DNA of 53,832 bases, from NCBI GenBank assembly GCA_964410915.1, contig CAYPIU010000008.1, positions 1 to 53,832 on the forward strand, written 5' to 3'. Shown here one piece after another: positions 7,399-17,188 of this stretch; the first letter of the stretch is position 1; every line of letters starts with the position of its first letter. The notes beneath the pieces are model-generated. The model was not told the DNA's origin. It made no database searches and was given only the letters and a program-made list of their open reading frames with translations. The position numbers and the translations under genes are program-made. Source of the stretch: CAZFJG01 sp964410915 (lineage in GTDB: Bacteria; Synergistota; Synergistia; Synergistales; JAFGMB01).

Positions 7399-7668
7399 TT
7401 GCCATATAGTCGCAGGACTGGTTTTTTCGCCAGAATGAGGAGTTTTTTCGCTTATATCCCTATCAGGCTCAGGGAAATAGAAAATAATGCAAGAAGATAT
7501 CAACTTATTTTTACAACCCGTGACCACAGGGAAATATACAGGACAAGCCCATTGATGGCTCTGTTCGTATTTTGTATTGTAAACCTTTTTTTCCCTGCTC
7601 TCGTTGTTTTTGCTTTACTTGGGGGACTTCTGGCAGGTGTTCATTTGAGGGTACTTCGGCTTTACTGA
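7399..7668 (+). CDS. Small hypothetical membrane protein
   Basis: This 89-residue protein starts at TTG, with AGCAGGGGG eight bases upstream. The N-terminal half is rich in Arg (MPYSRRTGFFARMR, IPIRLREIENNARR). It is followed by two hydrophobic stretches, LMALFVFCIVNLFFPALVVF and LLGGLLAGV, ending in HLRVLRLY. The topology suggests a cytoplasmic basic head with one or two membrane helices. It follows msrB by 25 bases and may be cotranscribed. I do not recognise a family. Confidence 0.6.
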   Translation: MPYSRRTGFFARMRSFFAYIPIRLREIENNARRYQLIFTTRDHREIYRTSPLMALFVFCIVNLFFPALVVFALLGGLLAGVHLRVLRLY

Positions 7669-7682
7669 TAAAAAAACGAACC

Positions 7683-8024
7683 TTAATGAAGCTCTGTCTG
7701 AACTATCTGGACAATCTGTGCAATAAAATGGCCTATAACTGGGACATTGAATTTAACGAATAATTGAAGAATATACAATACCAGAGCAGCCAGAAAGGTA
7801 AGCCCAAGGGCCATGCCAAGTCCCTTTGCCATTCCGGATACAAAATTTTTCCATGCAAGAGTCTTCGTATCATTCATCAAATTGATATATTCCGCCACCT
7901 TGTGTTTTTCCAGGATGAAAGCCAGCTTTTCTGTAAGCTCATCTATCCTGTTGATATCAGAAGGTTCTTTATTCTCTTTTTCGCGGTAATTCTTGTTTTC
8001 ATAATCCAAGGAATTACCCCCCAT
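7683..8024 (-). CDS. DUF5665-type membrane protein
   Basis: This 113-residue protein has a charged N-terminal half (about residues 1-60), then FVSGMAKGLGMALGLTFLAALVLYILQ as one membrane helix, then NVPVIGHFIAQIVQIVQTE. This order matches the DUF5665 family of Firmicutes and related anaerobes, whose function is unknown. The ATG at 8024 has AAGGGG about ten bases upstream. A TTG five codons in, behind the GGGGGG formed by the first codons, is an alternative start. It is convergent with the preceding small gene, with 14 bases between the stops, and divergent from the copper genes. Confidence 0.7.
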   Translation of the reverse strand: MGGNSLDYENKNYREKENKEPSDINRIDELTEKLAFILEKHKVAEYINLMNDTKTLAWKNFVSGMAKGLGMALGLTFLAALVLYILQLFVKFNVPVIGHFIAQIVQIVQTELH

Positions 8025-8087
8025 TTTTCAGTTTCCCCTTATTATACATTTATTAACAAATAATGATTAATATCAATTTCCTTATGA

Positions 8088-8096
8088 TGTTACAAT
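8088..8096 (+). promoter_or_regulatory. Candidate extended -10 promoter for copZA
   Basis: TGTTACAAT (8088-8096) is an extended -10 about 50 bases before the copZ start. The matching -35 region is poor. No CopY or CsoR operator was recognised. Confidence 0.35.
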
Positions 8097-8144
8097 ACTA
8101 TTAACCATAAATATGAGCTAAATCATAGAAGAGGTGATATTACT

Positions 8145-8348
8145 ATGGTGAGGTATGTATTGAATGTTCCAGATATGTCATGTCAGCACTGTGTTAAAAG
8201 AATTAAAGAGGAACTTGACAGACAGGGTATAAAAAAATTCAGAATTGATCTTGAAAAGGGAATAGTTACAGTTGAAACAGATGATATTGAACAGGTCCTT
8301 CTTGCTCTTGACGATATCGGATATTCTGCGGTTCCCCAAAAAGACTGA
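8145..8348 (+). CDS. Heavy-metal-associated domain protein, CopZ-like copper chaperone
   Basis: A 67-residue single HMA domain with the metal motif MSCQHC near residue 11. It has the usual beta-alpha-beta-beta-alpha-beta length and ends DDIGYSAV. Such proteins bind Cu(I) in the cytosol and pass it to a P1B ATPase. The ATG is preceded by GAGGTGAT. It lies 24 bases before copA on the same strand, so a chaperone/exporter pair is likely. The motif lacks the Met-x-Cys-x-x-Cys spacing variants diagnostic of zinc or mercury proteins, but the metal is inferred from context. Confidence 0.88.
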   Translation: MVRYVLNVPDMSCQHCVKRIKEELDRQGIKKFRIDLEKGIVTVETDDIEQVLLALDDIGYSAVPQKD

Positions 8349-8372
8349 GAGGATTATCCTGGAGGTGGAAAT

Positions 8373-10529
8373 ATGGCAAAGGTTGAAGATAAAACATACA
8401 AAAGATCATTTCAGATCACTGGAATGACTTGTGCTACATGTTCAAGGATAGTAGAAAGATCTCTGTCAAAGGTGGATGGTGTCTCCTTTGCGGCAGTCAA
8501 TCTTGCTACAGAGACGGCTTTTGTCGTTCTTTATGAGGAAATTCCCCAGGATAGACTTGAGGAGGCTGTTAAGGCATCCGGTTACGGTGTTTCTTATGAA
8601 AGACCTGAGGATGCCGAGAAGATAAAATATCGTACCGCCATGAAAAAAGTTCTCCTTTCATGGGCGGTAACTGGGCCTCTTATGGTTCTGATGATCTTTC
8701 ATATGGCTGGAGCGCATGTTCCAGGTTTCTTCTGGATGGAGCTTGCAGGTGGTTTAACGGTCATTTTTGGAGCAGGCTGGGGGAGTGTCAGAGGGGCATG
8801 GATAGCACTTTCCCATTTCCATGCCAATATGGATGTGCTTGTCGTTGCAGGATCATTCTCCGCCCTTATCACGACATTTCTGTCAGTTATGGGCATAAAC
8901 ATTATGTCCTTTGGTGCGATAGGTTCAATGATCATGGCGCTCCATCTCACAGGCAGGTTCATAGAATCATGGCTGAGGGATCGTGCCTCAAGGGAGATAA
9001 AATCACTCTTGAGCATCCAGGCATCTGAAGCAAGGATAATAAAGGATGATAAGGAGATCTTTCTTCCGATAGAAGCAGTTAAGGCGGGTTTTACAGTAAT
9101 CGTAAGACCAGGCGAAAGAGTACCAGTTGATGGTATGATCATGTCAGGGTCAGCAGCAGTGGATGAGTCAATGATAACAGGAGAATCCATACCCGTTGAA
9201 AAATATGAAAATGATGAAGTGACCGGTGGTTCTATGAATCTTACGGGTGTGTTGACAATTGAGGCATCTCGAGTGGGAGAAGATTCTTTTCTCTCGAGTA
9301 TGATCTCTTTGATCCAGGAAGCCCAGGGGGCAAAAATACCTATACAGGCCTTTGCCGACAGAATAACCAATTATTTTGTTCCTGCTGTAGCTTTCTTTGC
9401 TTTGATCAGCGGCCTTTTCTGGTACTTCGGCATAGGAAATTTTTATGTTTTTCTTGATCGTGCCGGCGAGATCTTACCATGGGTAATATCTGTCAGGAAT
9501 CCTCTTTCTGTGGGGTTCTTTGCATTTGTTACGACAATGGTGATAGCCTGTCCATGTGCTCTTGGGCTTGCCACCCCAATGGCTTTGATAACCGGTACTG
9601 GAGCAGCGTCAAAAGAGGGCATTGTGATCAGAAATGCTGAAGCTATCCAGACCGCCGGTGATATAGGTGTAGTGATAATGGACAAGACCGGTACTCTAAC
9701 TCTTGGTGAACCCTCAGTAGTAGAACATGATCTTGATCCGGACGTTCTTGAAGATGTGGTATCAGTGGAAAAAAATTCCAATCATCCTCTCGCAAAAGCG
9801 ATCGCTGACCTTGGTACAGGTAGTAGAGTTCTGGAACAAATCAGTGAAATAGCAGGTAAAGGTGTAAAAGCAAGGATTGAAGGGAAAGGCTACTTTATAG
9901 GAAGACCTCTAAACCCTGAGATATATAGAAAACAGCTTCAAAAAGGCAGAACAATCGTTGAGGTTACCAGGGATGGTAAAAAAGCAGGTTATATTTCTAT
10001 AGAGGATCCGCTAAGGGAAGATGCTGTAAATGCAGTCCGGTCGTTCAGGAATGAGGGTATTATTCCGGTAATGGCTACTGGCGATAATCGAAAGACGGCC
10101 GAAGCCGTTTCTCAAAAAGCGGGAATTGATGAGTTATATGCAGAGATAACGCCTGAAGAGAAGCTTGATATAGTTCGTAAATACCAGTCAAGGGGATTAA
10201 AGGTCCTTATGGTGGGTGATGGAATGAACGATGCCGCGGCTCTGAAAGGTGCAGATATTGGCGTCGCCATAGGTTCCGGGACGGATCTTGCCATCGACAA
10301 TTCGGATGTTGTAATTGTCAAGGGGGGGGTCTCGAAGATAGTAGACCTTGTGGCTATATCCAGAAAAACCTTCAAAGTAATAAGGCAGAATCTTTTCTGG
10401 GCTTTTGCATATAACGTGGTTGCCATACCAATGGCTATGGCTGCACTTCTGCATCCAATAATTGCCGAGATAGCCATGGCTTTCAGCTCAATATCAGTTA
10501 TTCTGAATTCAATGAGAGTTTCCCGTTGA
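8373..10529 (+). CDS. copA: Copper-transporting P1B-type ATPase
   Basis: This 718-residue P-type ATPase expels Cu(I) across the inner membrane. One N-terminal HMA domain (GMTCATCS) precedes the membrane part. The transmembrane metal site is CPC in IACPCALGLATP. The actuator motif is ITGESIPVEK, the phosphorylation site DKTGTLTLGEP, the nucleotide-domain dyad NHPLAKAI and the hinge GDGMNDAAAL. All catalytic motifs are intact. The start has a GGAGGTGG SD. CPC plus the adjacent CopZ-like gene favour copper or silver; direction (export) is inferred from the family. Confidence 0.93.
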   Translation: MAKVEDKTYKRSFQITGMTCATCSRIVERSLSKVDGVSFAAVNLATETAFVVLYEEIPQDRLEEAVKASGYGVSYERPEDAEKIKYRTAMKKVLLSWAVTGPLMVLMIFHMAGAHVPGFFWMELAGGLTVIFGAGWGSVRGAWIALSHFHANMDVLVVAGSFSALITTFLSVMGINIMSFGAIGSMIMALHLTGRFIESWLRDRASREIKSLLSIQASEARIIKDDKEIFLPIEAVKAGFTVIVRPGERVPVDGMIMSGSAAVDESMITGESIPVEKYENDEVTGGSMNLTGVLTIEASRVGEDSFLSSMISLIQEAQGAKIPIQAFADRITNYFVPAVAFFALISGLFWYFGIGNFYVFLDRAGEILPWVISVRNPLSVGFFAFVTTMVIACPCALGLATPMALITGTGAASKEGIVIRNAEAIQTAGDIGVVIMDKTGTLTLGEPSVVEHDLDPDVLEDVVSVEKNSNHPLAKAIADLGTGSRVLEQISEIAGKGVKARIEGKGYFIGRPLNPEIYRKQLQKGRTIVEVTRDGKKAGYISIEDPLREDAVNAVRSFRNEGIIPVMATGDNRKTAEAVSQKAGIDELYAEITPEEKLDIVRKYQSRGLKVLMVGDGMNDAAALKGADIGVAIGSGTDLAIDNSDVVIVKGGVSKIVDLVAISRKTFKVIRQNLFWAFAYNVVAIPMAMAALLHPIIAEIAMAFSSISVILNSMRVSR

Positions 10530-10662
10530 GTATTTTTTGATCTTTCTCATATTTAAGGTCTTTTATGGTGTTAAAATAAAATAATAATTCTGACCTTTTT
10601 TAGATGTTTAGCGAATAGCATGGTATTCATTGCGGAATTGTACGAAGTTTGGAGGTCTCCGG

Positions 10663-13600
10663 ATGAGATTACCGACCATAATGGATTTTCAGATCAAAGA
10701 TATCATCCCTAACCTCGCCTCGGCATTGATCTTTATGATCATGACATTGTTCATATCGGGAATATGGTTCACTGATCATTATATGTCCATTGTATGGCCA
10801 GTATCAGGTGTTGCCCTTGCGATCATTTCCCGTTACGGAAAAAGTCTTTTCCCCGGGTTTTTCCTGGGTACCTTTGCTGGTAAGGTTCTTGCGGAGATAA
10901 TTATTGAAAAAGCTTATCCTGGAGGTTCTGTAGTTGTAATTGCCGCAGTATTGGCTTCTTTTTATGTGATAGAGGTCTGGGCAGGCTATTTGTTGCTTCG
11001 CTATTTTGATCTTTCTGATGATTATCTGAGATCTGTAAAAGGAATATCTGTATTTATCTTAACATCCTTTACTATGTCGCTGGTCTTTTCGATCCTTTTG
11101 GTCCTTTCATTTCTGATTCTTTCCCTTCTTTCAATTCACTCATTTTCCATTTTTATGCCCTTGAAGTATTTCTTTTCACATTTTTTCGGTATTTTAATAT
11201 CTGCTCCACTCGCATGCGTCTTGATTAACGGCCCTGGTCTACCGCGTAAATTTTCCCGAAGGGTGGAACTCCTTCTTTTATCAGGATTACTCTCGATGAC
11301 GGCTTTTGCAGTCTTTTCGAAAAATGGTTTCCCGGGAATACCCCATCTTCCCTATTTTGTTATTCCCGTTCTTGTCTGGATAACTGTGCGTTTCGGTCAG
11401 GCTGTTGGAATAATATCGATCTTTCTGGTTGCATGTTTTGCCATATATTCTGGAGACACGGGGTTATTCTGGCCATATTCCGGAAGTTCATTGGGATCAG
11501 GTCTTATGATGTTGCAGGGATTTATTTCGGTCAATACTCTTATTGTCTTATTTTTAGGTGCCCTGGAAATACAGAAAAAAGTTGCTTTAACGGAACTTGA
11601 GAAAAACATCCAGAAGGTCAGAAAAAGATATTCTTTTGTCAGGACGCTTCATAATTCCCTCGATATTTCAAAAGTGGGTGAAAATTTACTTGATTTCCTG
11701 TCCATTAATTATGTTCCCGAGTTTCTAAGCCTATTCCTGGTGAACAGTGAAAAGGAAGAATTTTCCCTTGTGGCCCAGCGCGGTTTTGATCCTCAGATAG
11801 CAATGAATTTACAAGTTGTCCCCATCAAAGGAACCTTTTCAAGGATAACATTGAAGAACGGATCCCTGTCAATCCTGAATGACCTGAAAAATGATCAGAG
11901 AATCAGTGATCATATAAGAGGGATTCTTACAGAGATGAGAGTGCAGACGGTTGTTTCCATTCCTGTCATGATAAGAGGGCATGCCCTCGGAGTTATCAAC
12001 ATGCTTTTTCAGGCAGAAAGGGCTATTGGTAAATCTGATCAGGAATATCTTATCTCGCTTTCAAGTGAAGTGGGAATGGCCGTGTCAAACGCGATGAACC
12101 ACCAGAATGCAATGAATGAACTGGATCAGCGTACAAGGGTTCAGGAAGAATTGAAAGAGAGAGAAAATTACCTTGAAATGATAATCCAGGGAGCGGGACT
12201 GATCGCGTGGAATTGGGATCTTCTTGAAGGCAGGATAACTCTCAGAAACTCGGCAACTGGAAATTTCTTTCTCTCTGAAGATCTTCTTGACACTGATCTG
12301 GATCAATGGTTAAGCAGGGTACATCCCGATGACATGAATAAAGCCCAGGAGATACTGCGGTATCATCTGGAGGGAAAATCAGACAGCTATAACCTGGAAT
12401 ATCGTCTACCAGACATTTCGGGAAAGTGGACGTGGATATTCGAAGCCGGTTTTGTCATCAAAAGGGATGAGGGTGGCGTCCCCGTTAGATCGGGAGGCAT
12501 TCTAATGAATGTCAGCAGTGAAAGAGAAAAAGATATTAAGCTTCTGGATATGCAGAATACGTTCAGGCTTTTCATGGACGTATTTCCAGGAGCTGTTTAT
12601 ATCAAGGATAGCCGGGATCTTTCGCTTATCTTTGCGAACGATTATATGAAAAAGTTTATGGGACAGGGTGATATTGAAAGAAAAACACCGGAAGAATTAC
12701 TGCCATTCGATTCAGCAGTTCTTATAAAAGAGGACGACCGGAAGGCTCTTGAGTCAGGTTCTGTTGAAAAAATTGAACAGTTGTATACTTCAGGCGGAGA
12801 GAGCAGGTATTTCGAAACCCGTAAATTTCGAATTGAGAGTAAGAATACCCAATATACCATGCTTGGGGGAGTCTCTTTTGACGTGACCGAGCAGTTCATG
12901 GCTGAGGAGGCTCTCCTGAAAAGTGAACAGAAATTAAAGAGTATCTTCCGGGCAACTCCATCGGGCCTTGGTCTTGCGAGGAAAAGGGACTTGAATTATG
13001 TCAACCAGGGTTTATGTGATCTCCTTGGACGTTCAGAGGATGAATTGACAGGATGTAATTCCAGGATCCTTTATCCGGATGAGAGCGAATACGAAAGAGT
13101 TGGCAGGACAATATACAGGGAGATGAAAGAAAAGGGAAGTTCCAGTATGGAAACTGTCTTTCTGAGCTCAGATGAAAGGGTTCTTGACATTCTTCTCTCC
13201 ACTGCCCCGATCGATCCTTCTGATCAGTCAAAGGGTATAGCGTTTACATGCATGGACATTACAGAACGAAAAAAAGCTGAAAAGGATCTTCAGGAGAGTG
13301 AACTGAAATTCAGGCTTCTGTTCGAAAATGCTCCCATAGCTATGGCGAGAGTTGGTATTGATTACAGATTTCTTGAGGTGAACGATTCTTTTCGAAAAAT
13401 GCTGGGATATGATGATCAAGAGGTCAAACAGTTCAAGATAAGGGATATCACCGCACCTGAGTCATTGAAAGGCAATTACCTTAAACAGGCCCAGCTTGCC
13501 CGGGGGGAAATAAGTTACTTCCAGATGGAAAAAACATTTATTTCGAAAGAGGGGAAGTTACTGAAGGGTCTCCTCTCAGCTACAGCAGTGAGGAATAAAA

Positions 13601-14412
13601 AAGGTAAAACCAGCTATTTCCTGGGTCAGATAGTTGATGTCAGTGATCTGAAGAAAGCCCAGGATCAGTTGAAAAATCTCAACAATTCTCTTGAAAAGCG
13701 AGTAGAGAGAAGGACTCAGCAATTGAAAATGTTGAATAAAGAGCTTGAATCGTTCAATTATTCAGTATCTCATGATCTCAGGGCTCCTCTGAGGGGTATA
13801 GATGGCTTCAGCCTCGCGGTCATTGAGGATTATGGCGACAGGCTTCCTGAGGAAGGAATAGAATACCTTAACAGGGTAAGAAAGGCGACTGCGAAGATGG
13901 GGCAACTGATCGACGATCTTCTAAGGCTTTCGAGAATAAGCAGGAAAGAACTCAGGTTTAAGGATCTTGACATAAGCACAATGGCAGGAGAAGTTATTCA
14001 AGGCTTCAGGGAAAGAGATCCTTCAAGAGATGTAGAAACAAAGATCGCAACCGGGATGACGGCATACGGAGATGAGGGGCTTATAAGGGTAGTCCTTGAA
14101 AATCTGCTGGGAAATGCCTGGAAATTTACAGCCACGAAAAAAGATGCAAAGATAGAACTTTATCAGGATGATGAAGGTTTTTTTGTTCTTAGAGATAACG
14201 GTGCCGGTTTTGAGCAGAAATATGCCCAGAAGCTTTTTGATGTATTTCAAAGGCTGCATAATTCTACAGATTTTCAGGGGAATGGTATCGGACTTTCCAC
14301 CGTACTGAGGATAATAAACCGGCATGGAGGCGAAATAAGAGGTGAGGGACAAGCTGGAAAGGGCGCTGTATTCTATTTCAGGATCAATAGAAATATCAGG
14401 GGGAGGAATTGA
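10663..14412 (+). CDS. MASE1-GAF-PAS(4) sensor histidine kinase
   Basis: A 1249-residue membrane sensor. Residues about 1-310 are a MASE1-type multi-helix region, then come a coiled coil, a GAF domain (about 326-480), four PAS/PAC modules (about 500-620, 626-746, 747-870, 880-996), a HisKA with SHDLRAPLRGIDGF (His about 1037), and a HATPase with NLLGNAWKF, RDNGAGF and GNGIGLST. The HisKA type is that of Cph1-like phytochrome kinases, but no bilin-binding cysteine or PHY domain is seen. ATG 10663 has GGAGG seven bases upstream; the frame can open earlier at TTG 10630 without an SD. The next gene encodes the matching Rcp1-type receiver. The ligand is unknown. Confidence 0.88.
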   Translation: MRLPTIMDFQIKDIIPNLASALIFMIMTLFISGIWFTDHYMSIVWPVSGVALAIISRYGKSLFPGFFLGTFAGKVLAEIIIEKAYPGGSVVVIAAVLASFYVIEVWAGYLLLRYFDLSDDYLRSVKGISVFILTSFTMSLVFSILLVLSFLILSLLSIHSFSIFMPLKYFFSHFFGILISAPLACVLINGPGLPRKFSRRVELLLLSGLLSMTAFAVFSKNGFPGIPHLPYFVIPVLVWITVRFGQAVGIISIFLVACFAIYSGDTGLFWPYSGSSLGSGLMMLQGFISVNTLIVLFLGALEIQKKVALTELEKNIQKVRKRYSFVRTLHNSLDISKVGENLLDFLSINYVPEFLSLFLVNSEKEEFSLVAQRGFDPQIAMNLQVVPIKGTFSRITLKNGSLSILNDLKNDQRISDHIRGILTEMRVQTVVSIPVMIRGHALGVINMLFQAERAIGKSDQEYLISLSSEVGMAVSNAMNHQNAMNELDQRTRVQEELKERENYLEMIIQGAGLIAWNWDLLEGRITLRNSATGNFFLSEDLLDTDLDQWLSRVHPDDMNKAQEILRYHLEGKSDSYNLEYRLPDISGKWTWIFEAGFVIKRDEGGVPVRSGGILMNVSSEREKDIKLLDMQNTFRLFMDVFPGAVYIKDSRDLSLIFANDYMKKFMGQGDIERKTPEELLPFDSAVLIKEDDRKALESGSVEKIEQLYTSGGESRYFETRKFRIESKNTQYTMLGGVSFDVTEQFMAEEALLKSEQKLKSIFRATPSGLGLARKRDLNYVNQGLCDLLGRSEDELTGCNSRILYPDESEYERVGRTIYREMKEKGSSSMETVFLSSDERVLDILLSTAPIDPSDQSKGIAFTCMDITERKKAEKDLQESELKFRLLFENAPIAMARVGIDYRFLEVNDSFRKMLGYDDQEVKQFKIRDITAPESLKGNYLKQAQLARGEISYFQMEKTFISKEGKLLKGLLSATAVRNKKGKTSYFLGQIVDVSDLKKAQDQLKNLNNSLEKRVERRTQQLKMLNKELESFNYSVSHDLRAPLRGIDGFSLAVIEDYGDRLPEEGIEYLNRVRKATAKMGQLIDDLLRLSRISRKELRFKDLDISTMAGEVIQGFRERDPSRDVETKIATGMTAYGDEGLIRVVLENLLGNAWKFTATKKDAKIELYQDDEGFFVLRDNGAGFEQKYAQKLFDVFQRLHNSTDFQGNGIGLSTVLRIINRHGGEIRGEGQAGKGAVFYFRINRNIRGRN

Positions 14413-14414
14413 CT

Positions 14415-14858
14415 TTGCAGGGTAAAACGATACTTCTTGTTGAAGATAATGCAGATGATGTGGATCTGACCGTCAGGGCCTTTAAAAAGAATAATATCTG
14501 TAACAATGTTGTTGTAGCGAGGGATGGACAGGAAGCTCTTGATCATTTGTATGGAGATGAAAACGGGGAGTATCTCCCTGAAGAACTGCCCGAAGTAGTT
14601 CTCCTCGACTTGAATCTACCCAGGGTAAGCGGAATAGAAGTATTGAAGCGTATCAGGAAAGAAAGAAGGACCAGATATCTCCCTGTCGTTATGCTTACAA
14701 CATCCAGCGAGGAAAAGGATATTGCCGAAAGCTACAAGTTAGGTGTTAACAGCTATGTTCGTAAACCCGTTGATTTTCATGAATTTATGGAGGCAGTTAG
14801 AGAACTTGGTCTTTACTGGCTTGTTCTTAACAGGAGTTACAGAAAAGAAGGTGAATGA
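14415..14858 (+). CDS. Rcp1-like single-domain response regulator
   Basis: A 147-residue stand-alone receiver. The acidic cluster is VEDNADD, the phospho-acceptor is Asp at about 65 in VLLDLNLPRVSG, and the switch and lysine are MLTTSS and VRKPVDF. It carries the extended beta4-alpha4 and C-terminal ELGLYWLVLN of the Rcp1 family that pairs with Cph1-like kinases. Two TTG starts are possible; 14415 is eight bases after GGGAGG and is preferred over 14409. It abuts the kinase stop, so it is almost surely its partner. With no output domain, it must act by protein contact or phosphotransfer, perhaps on the next gene. Confidence 0.9.
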   Translation: MQGKTILLVEDNADDVDLTVRAFKKNNICNNVVVARDGQEALDHLYGDENGEYLPEELPEVVLLDLNLPRVSGIEVLKRIRKERRTRYLPVVMLTTSSEEKDIAESYKLGVNSYVRKPVDFHEFMEAVRELGLYWLVLNRSYRKEGE

Positions 14859-14861
14859 AAA

Positions 14862-16988
14862 TTGGATGAATGCGGTGAAAAGTTAAGAATTCTAATGGTT
14901 GAAGATTCGGAAGATGATGCCCTGCTGATACAGAGACAGATACAAAAGGATGGTATAGAAGCATCCTTTGAAAGGGTATCTTCCGAGGATGCTTTCATCA
15001 ATGCCCTTGATACCAGGTCGTGGGATATGATTCTGTGTGATTATGCTATGGATGGTTTTACAGGGCTGGAGGCTTTAAGTATTTTTCAGCGATATGATCT
15101 TGTCATTCCGTTCATCCTTATTTCGGGTACCATAGGCGAGGAAATAGCTGTCGAGGCTATGCGCAGAGGAGCCAGTGACTACATCATGAAGGACCATCTT
15201 CTGCGGCTTGTACCGGCTATAAAAAGAGAGATGAAAGAACTGGAGGTCCGCAGGGAAAGAGAAGAGGGCAGACTGGAACTTGCAAAGAGCGAGGAGCGTT
15301 TTGCTGCTGCTTTCCGGACAAGTACGGACGGAATAGCCATAGCAAGGGCTTCGGATGGTGTTTTTATCCAGGTTAATGACGAGTTCTGCAGAATATTTGG
15401 TTATACCCGGGAGGAGGTTACAGGGAAAAATTCTCTTGAGCTTGGTATATGGCTTTCTGAAGAGGACAGGCTGGCCTTTACAGAGCCTGTCAGGGAACTT
15501 GGGGTTGTGAGAAATTATGAAGCAAAGATGGGGACTTCTCAAGGACAGGTGATATTTGCCCAGATATCTGCGGAGTATATTGATATTGAAGGTGAAAAGT
15601 GTATCCTGTCCTTTACAAGGGATATAACAGAAAAGGTAGAAAAAGAGAGAGCCCTGAAGGAAAGAGAATCCAGACTAAGAAATATTACTGAAAATGCAAA
15701 TCAGATCATTTTCAGCGTCAATGATGAAGGTCGAGTCAGTTTTATATCACCTGCATGGGAAAGAATAACGGGCTACAAGGCAGGGGATATCCTCGGAAGG
15801 TCCTTTCTTGAATTTGTCCATCCTGAAGATCTGAAGAAAGGTAAGGACGCGCTCGTAAAAGTGACAAAAGAAGGAATTATTACGGTACCGGCGATCATCC
15901 GTATGAAAAAGAATAAAGGAGACTGGTGCTGGTTCAGTATCGTCGGGGGAGTTCTCGAAACTGCAGATCCGGAGAATCTGGAGTATGGAGGTATAGCAGA
16001 GGATATAACAGAGAGAAAATTATCTGAGGATAAGCTGCAGGAAACTTACAGAAGGTTATCCACAATTCTGGAGAGTGTCCCTGATGCAATATATCTCAAA
16101 GACAGGGAAGGCATATTCCTTGAGGTCAACAGGGCTTATGAAGAGTTTACGGGTATCTCGAGAGATTGTATTCTGGGAACAAGAGGAGAATCTGTTCTTC
16201 CCCCTGAGGTCTTTGAGACCAATCTTGAAACAGATAAAAAAGTAAGGGAATCCGGTGATAGCATTCATTTTGAAAAAGTTTTTGATAATTTCGGGGAGCC
16301 TGTTTATTTCAGCATCTATAAAGCTCCATTGCTGGATGAGAATAACGAACTTACAGGAATTATTGGAGTTTCAAATGATGTCACAGAAGTAAAAGTGGCA
16401 GAAAAAAAGATCCGTTCTGCTCTTGAGGGGGCTATTCATACAATTTCCAGTATAGTTGAGATACGGGACCCTTATACTGCAGGACATCAGCAGAGAGCTT
16501 CACGTTTAGCAGTTGCAATAGGTAGGCAAATGGGACTTGAGAGAGATAGAATGGAAGCCCTGAGGGTATCCTCTTTGGTATATGAAATAGGCAAAATAGC
16601 TATTCCGAGTGAAATTCTCAACAAACCAGGGAGTCTCAATTCCATGGAAAAGGAACTTATAAGGATCCATCCTTCAACAGCAGGGGAGATACTTGGTAAT
16701 ATTGATTTCCCCTGGCCAATAGCCCAGATAGTAAGTCAGCATCATGAAAGGATTAATGGTTCTGGATACCCCCTTGGAATTAAGGGTGATGAAATTCTGT
16801 TTGAGGCCCGTATCCTTTCTGTTGCTGATGTAGTGGAAGCTATGTGTTCGCACAGGCCTTATCGTCCCAGCCTGGGGATAGAAGCTGCTCTTCAGGAAGT
16901 GGAAAGGAACAGTGGAATACTATATGATCCAGAAGTGGTAAATATTGCTTGTAAACTTTTCAGGGAAAAGAATTTTTCCCTGGCTTAA
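14862..16988 (+). CDS. REC-PAS(3)-HD-GYP protein with degenerate HD dyad
   Basis: A 708-residue cytoplasmic regulator. An N-terminal receiver (about 9-125) has Asp about 60 in ILCDYAMDGF. Three PAS modules follow (about 150-270, 272-395, 398-520), then an HD-GYP domain (about 525-700). HD-GYP enzymes hydrolyse cyclic di-GMP. Here GHQQR, HHERINGSGYPLG and the downstream IL-x-VADVVEAM motif are present, but the metal-binding HD dyad before IGKI reads Tyr574-Glu575 (LVYEIGKI). The paralogue at 18160-19536 reads IHDIGKI at that place. It is therefore probably catalytically dead or altered, possibly a c-di-GMP sensor. It starts at TTG with GAAGGTG upstream, four bases after the Rcp1-like gene. Confidence 0.87.
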   Translation: MDECGEKLRILMVEDSEDDALLIQRQIQKDGIEASFERVSSEDAFINALDTRSWDMILCDYAMDGFTGLEALSIFQRYDLVIPFILISGTIGEEIAVEAMRRGASDYIMKDHLLRLVPAIKREMKELEVRREREEGRLELAKSEERFAAAFRTSTDGIAIARASDGVFIQVNDEFCRIFGYTREEVTGKNSLELGIWLSEEDRLAFTEPVRELGVVRNYEAKMGTSQGQVIFAQISAEYIDIEGEKCILSFTRDITEKVEKERALKERESRLRNITENANQIIFSVNDEGRVSFISPAWERITGYKAGDILGRSFLEFVHPEDLKKGKDALVKVTKEGIITVPAIIRMKKNKGDWCWFSIVGGVLETADPENLEYGGIAEDITERKLSEDKLQETYRRLSTILESVPDAIYLKDREGIFLEVNRAYEEFTGISRDCILGTRGESVLPPEVFETNLETDKKVRESGDSIHFEKVFDNFGEPVYFSIYKAPLLDENNELTGIIGVSNDVTEVKVAEKKIRSALEGAIHTISSIVEIRDPYTAGHQQRASRLAVAIGRQMGLERDRMEALRVSSLVYEIGKIAIPSEILNKPGSLNSMEKELIRIHPSTAGEILGNIDFPWPIAQIVSQHHERINGSGYPLGIKGDEILFEARILSVADVVEAMCSHRPYRPSLGIEAALQEVERNSGILYDPEVVNIACKLFREKNFSLA

Positions 16989-17188
16989 CATCTGAAAAGG
17001 GAATATGTATAAGTTTTAATTCAACACTGAAAATGGACTGAATACAACAACAGGTCCATCTTTAATAAATTTGATTTTATTCAATCTTTCAGTTACTATA
17101 ATTATGGTTAGTATTAGTCAGGAGGTGGTTACTGCCATCTCCTTTATTGCTTTTTAATACATTGTCTTTGATGAAAGGGGATCTATCC

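Noticed and set aside
8699..9370. 223-codon open frame on the minus strand
   Set aside because: It lies wholly inside copA, whose P-type ATPase motifs are on the plus strand; no SD and low-complexity Ser/Thr/Ile composition typical of a shadow frame.
10663..14412. Phytochrome photoreceptor
   Set aside because: The HisKA and partner receiver are Cph1/Rcp1-like, but the single GAF lacks an evident bilin-attachment motif and there is no PHY domain.
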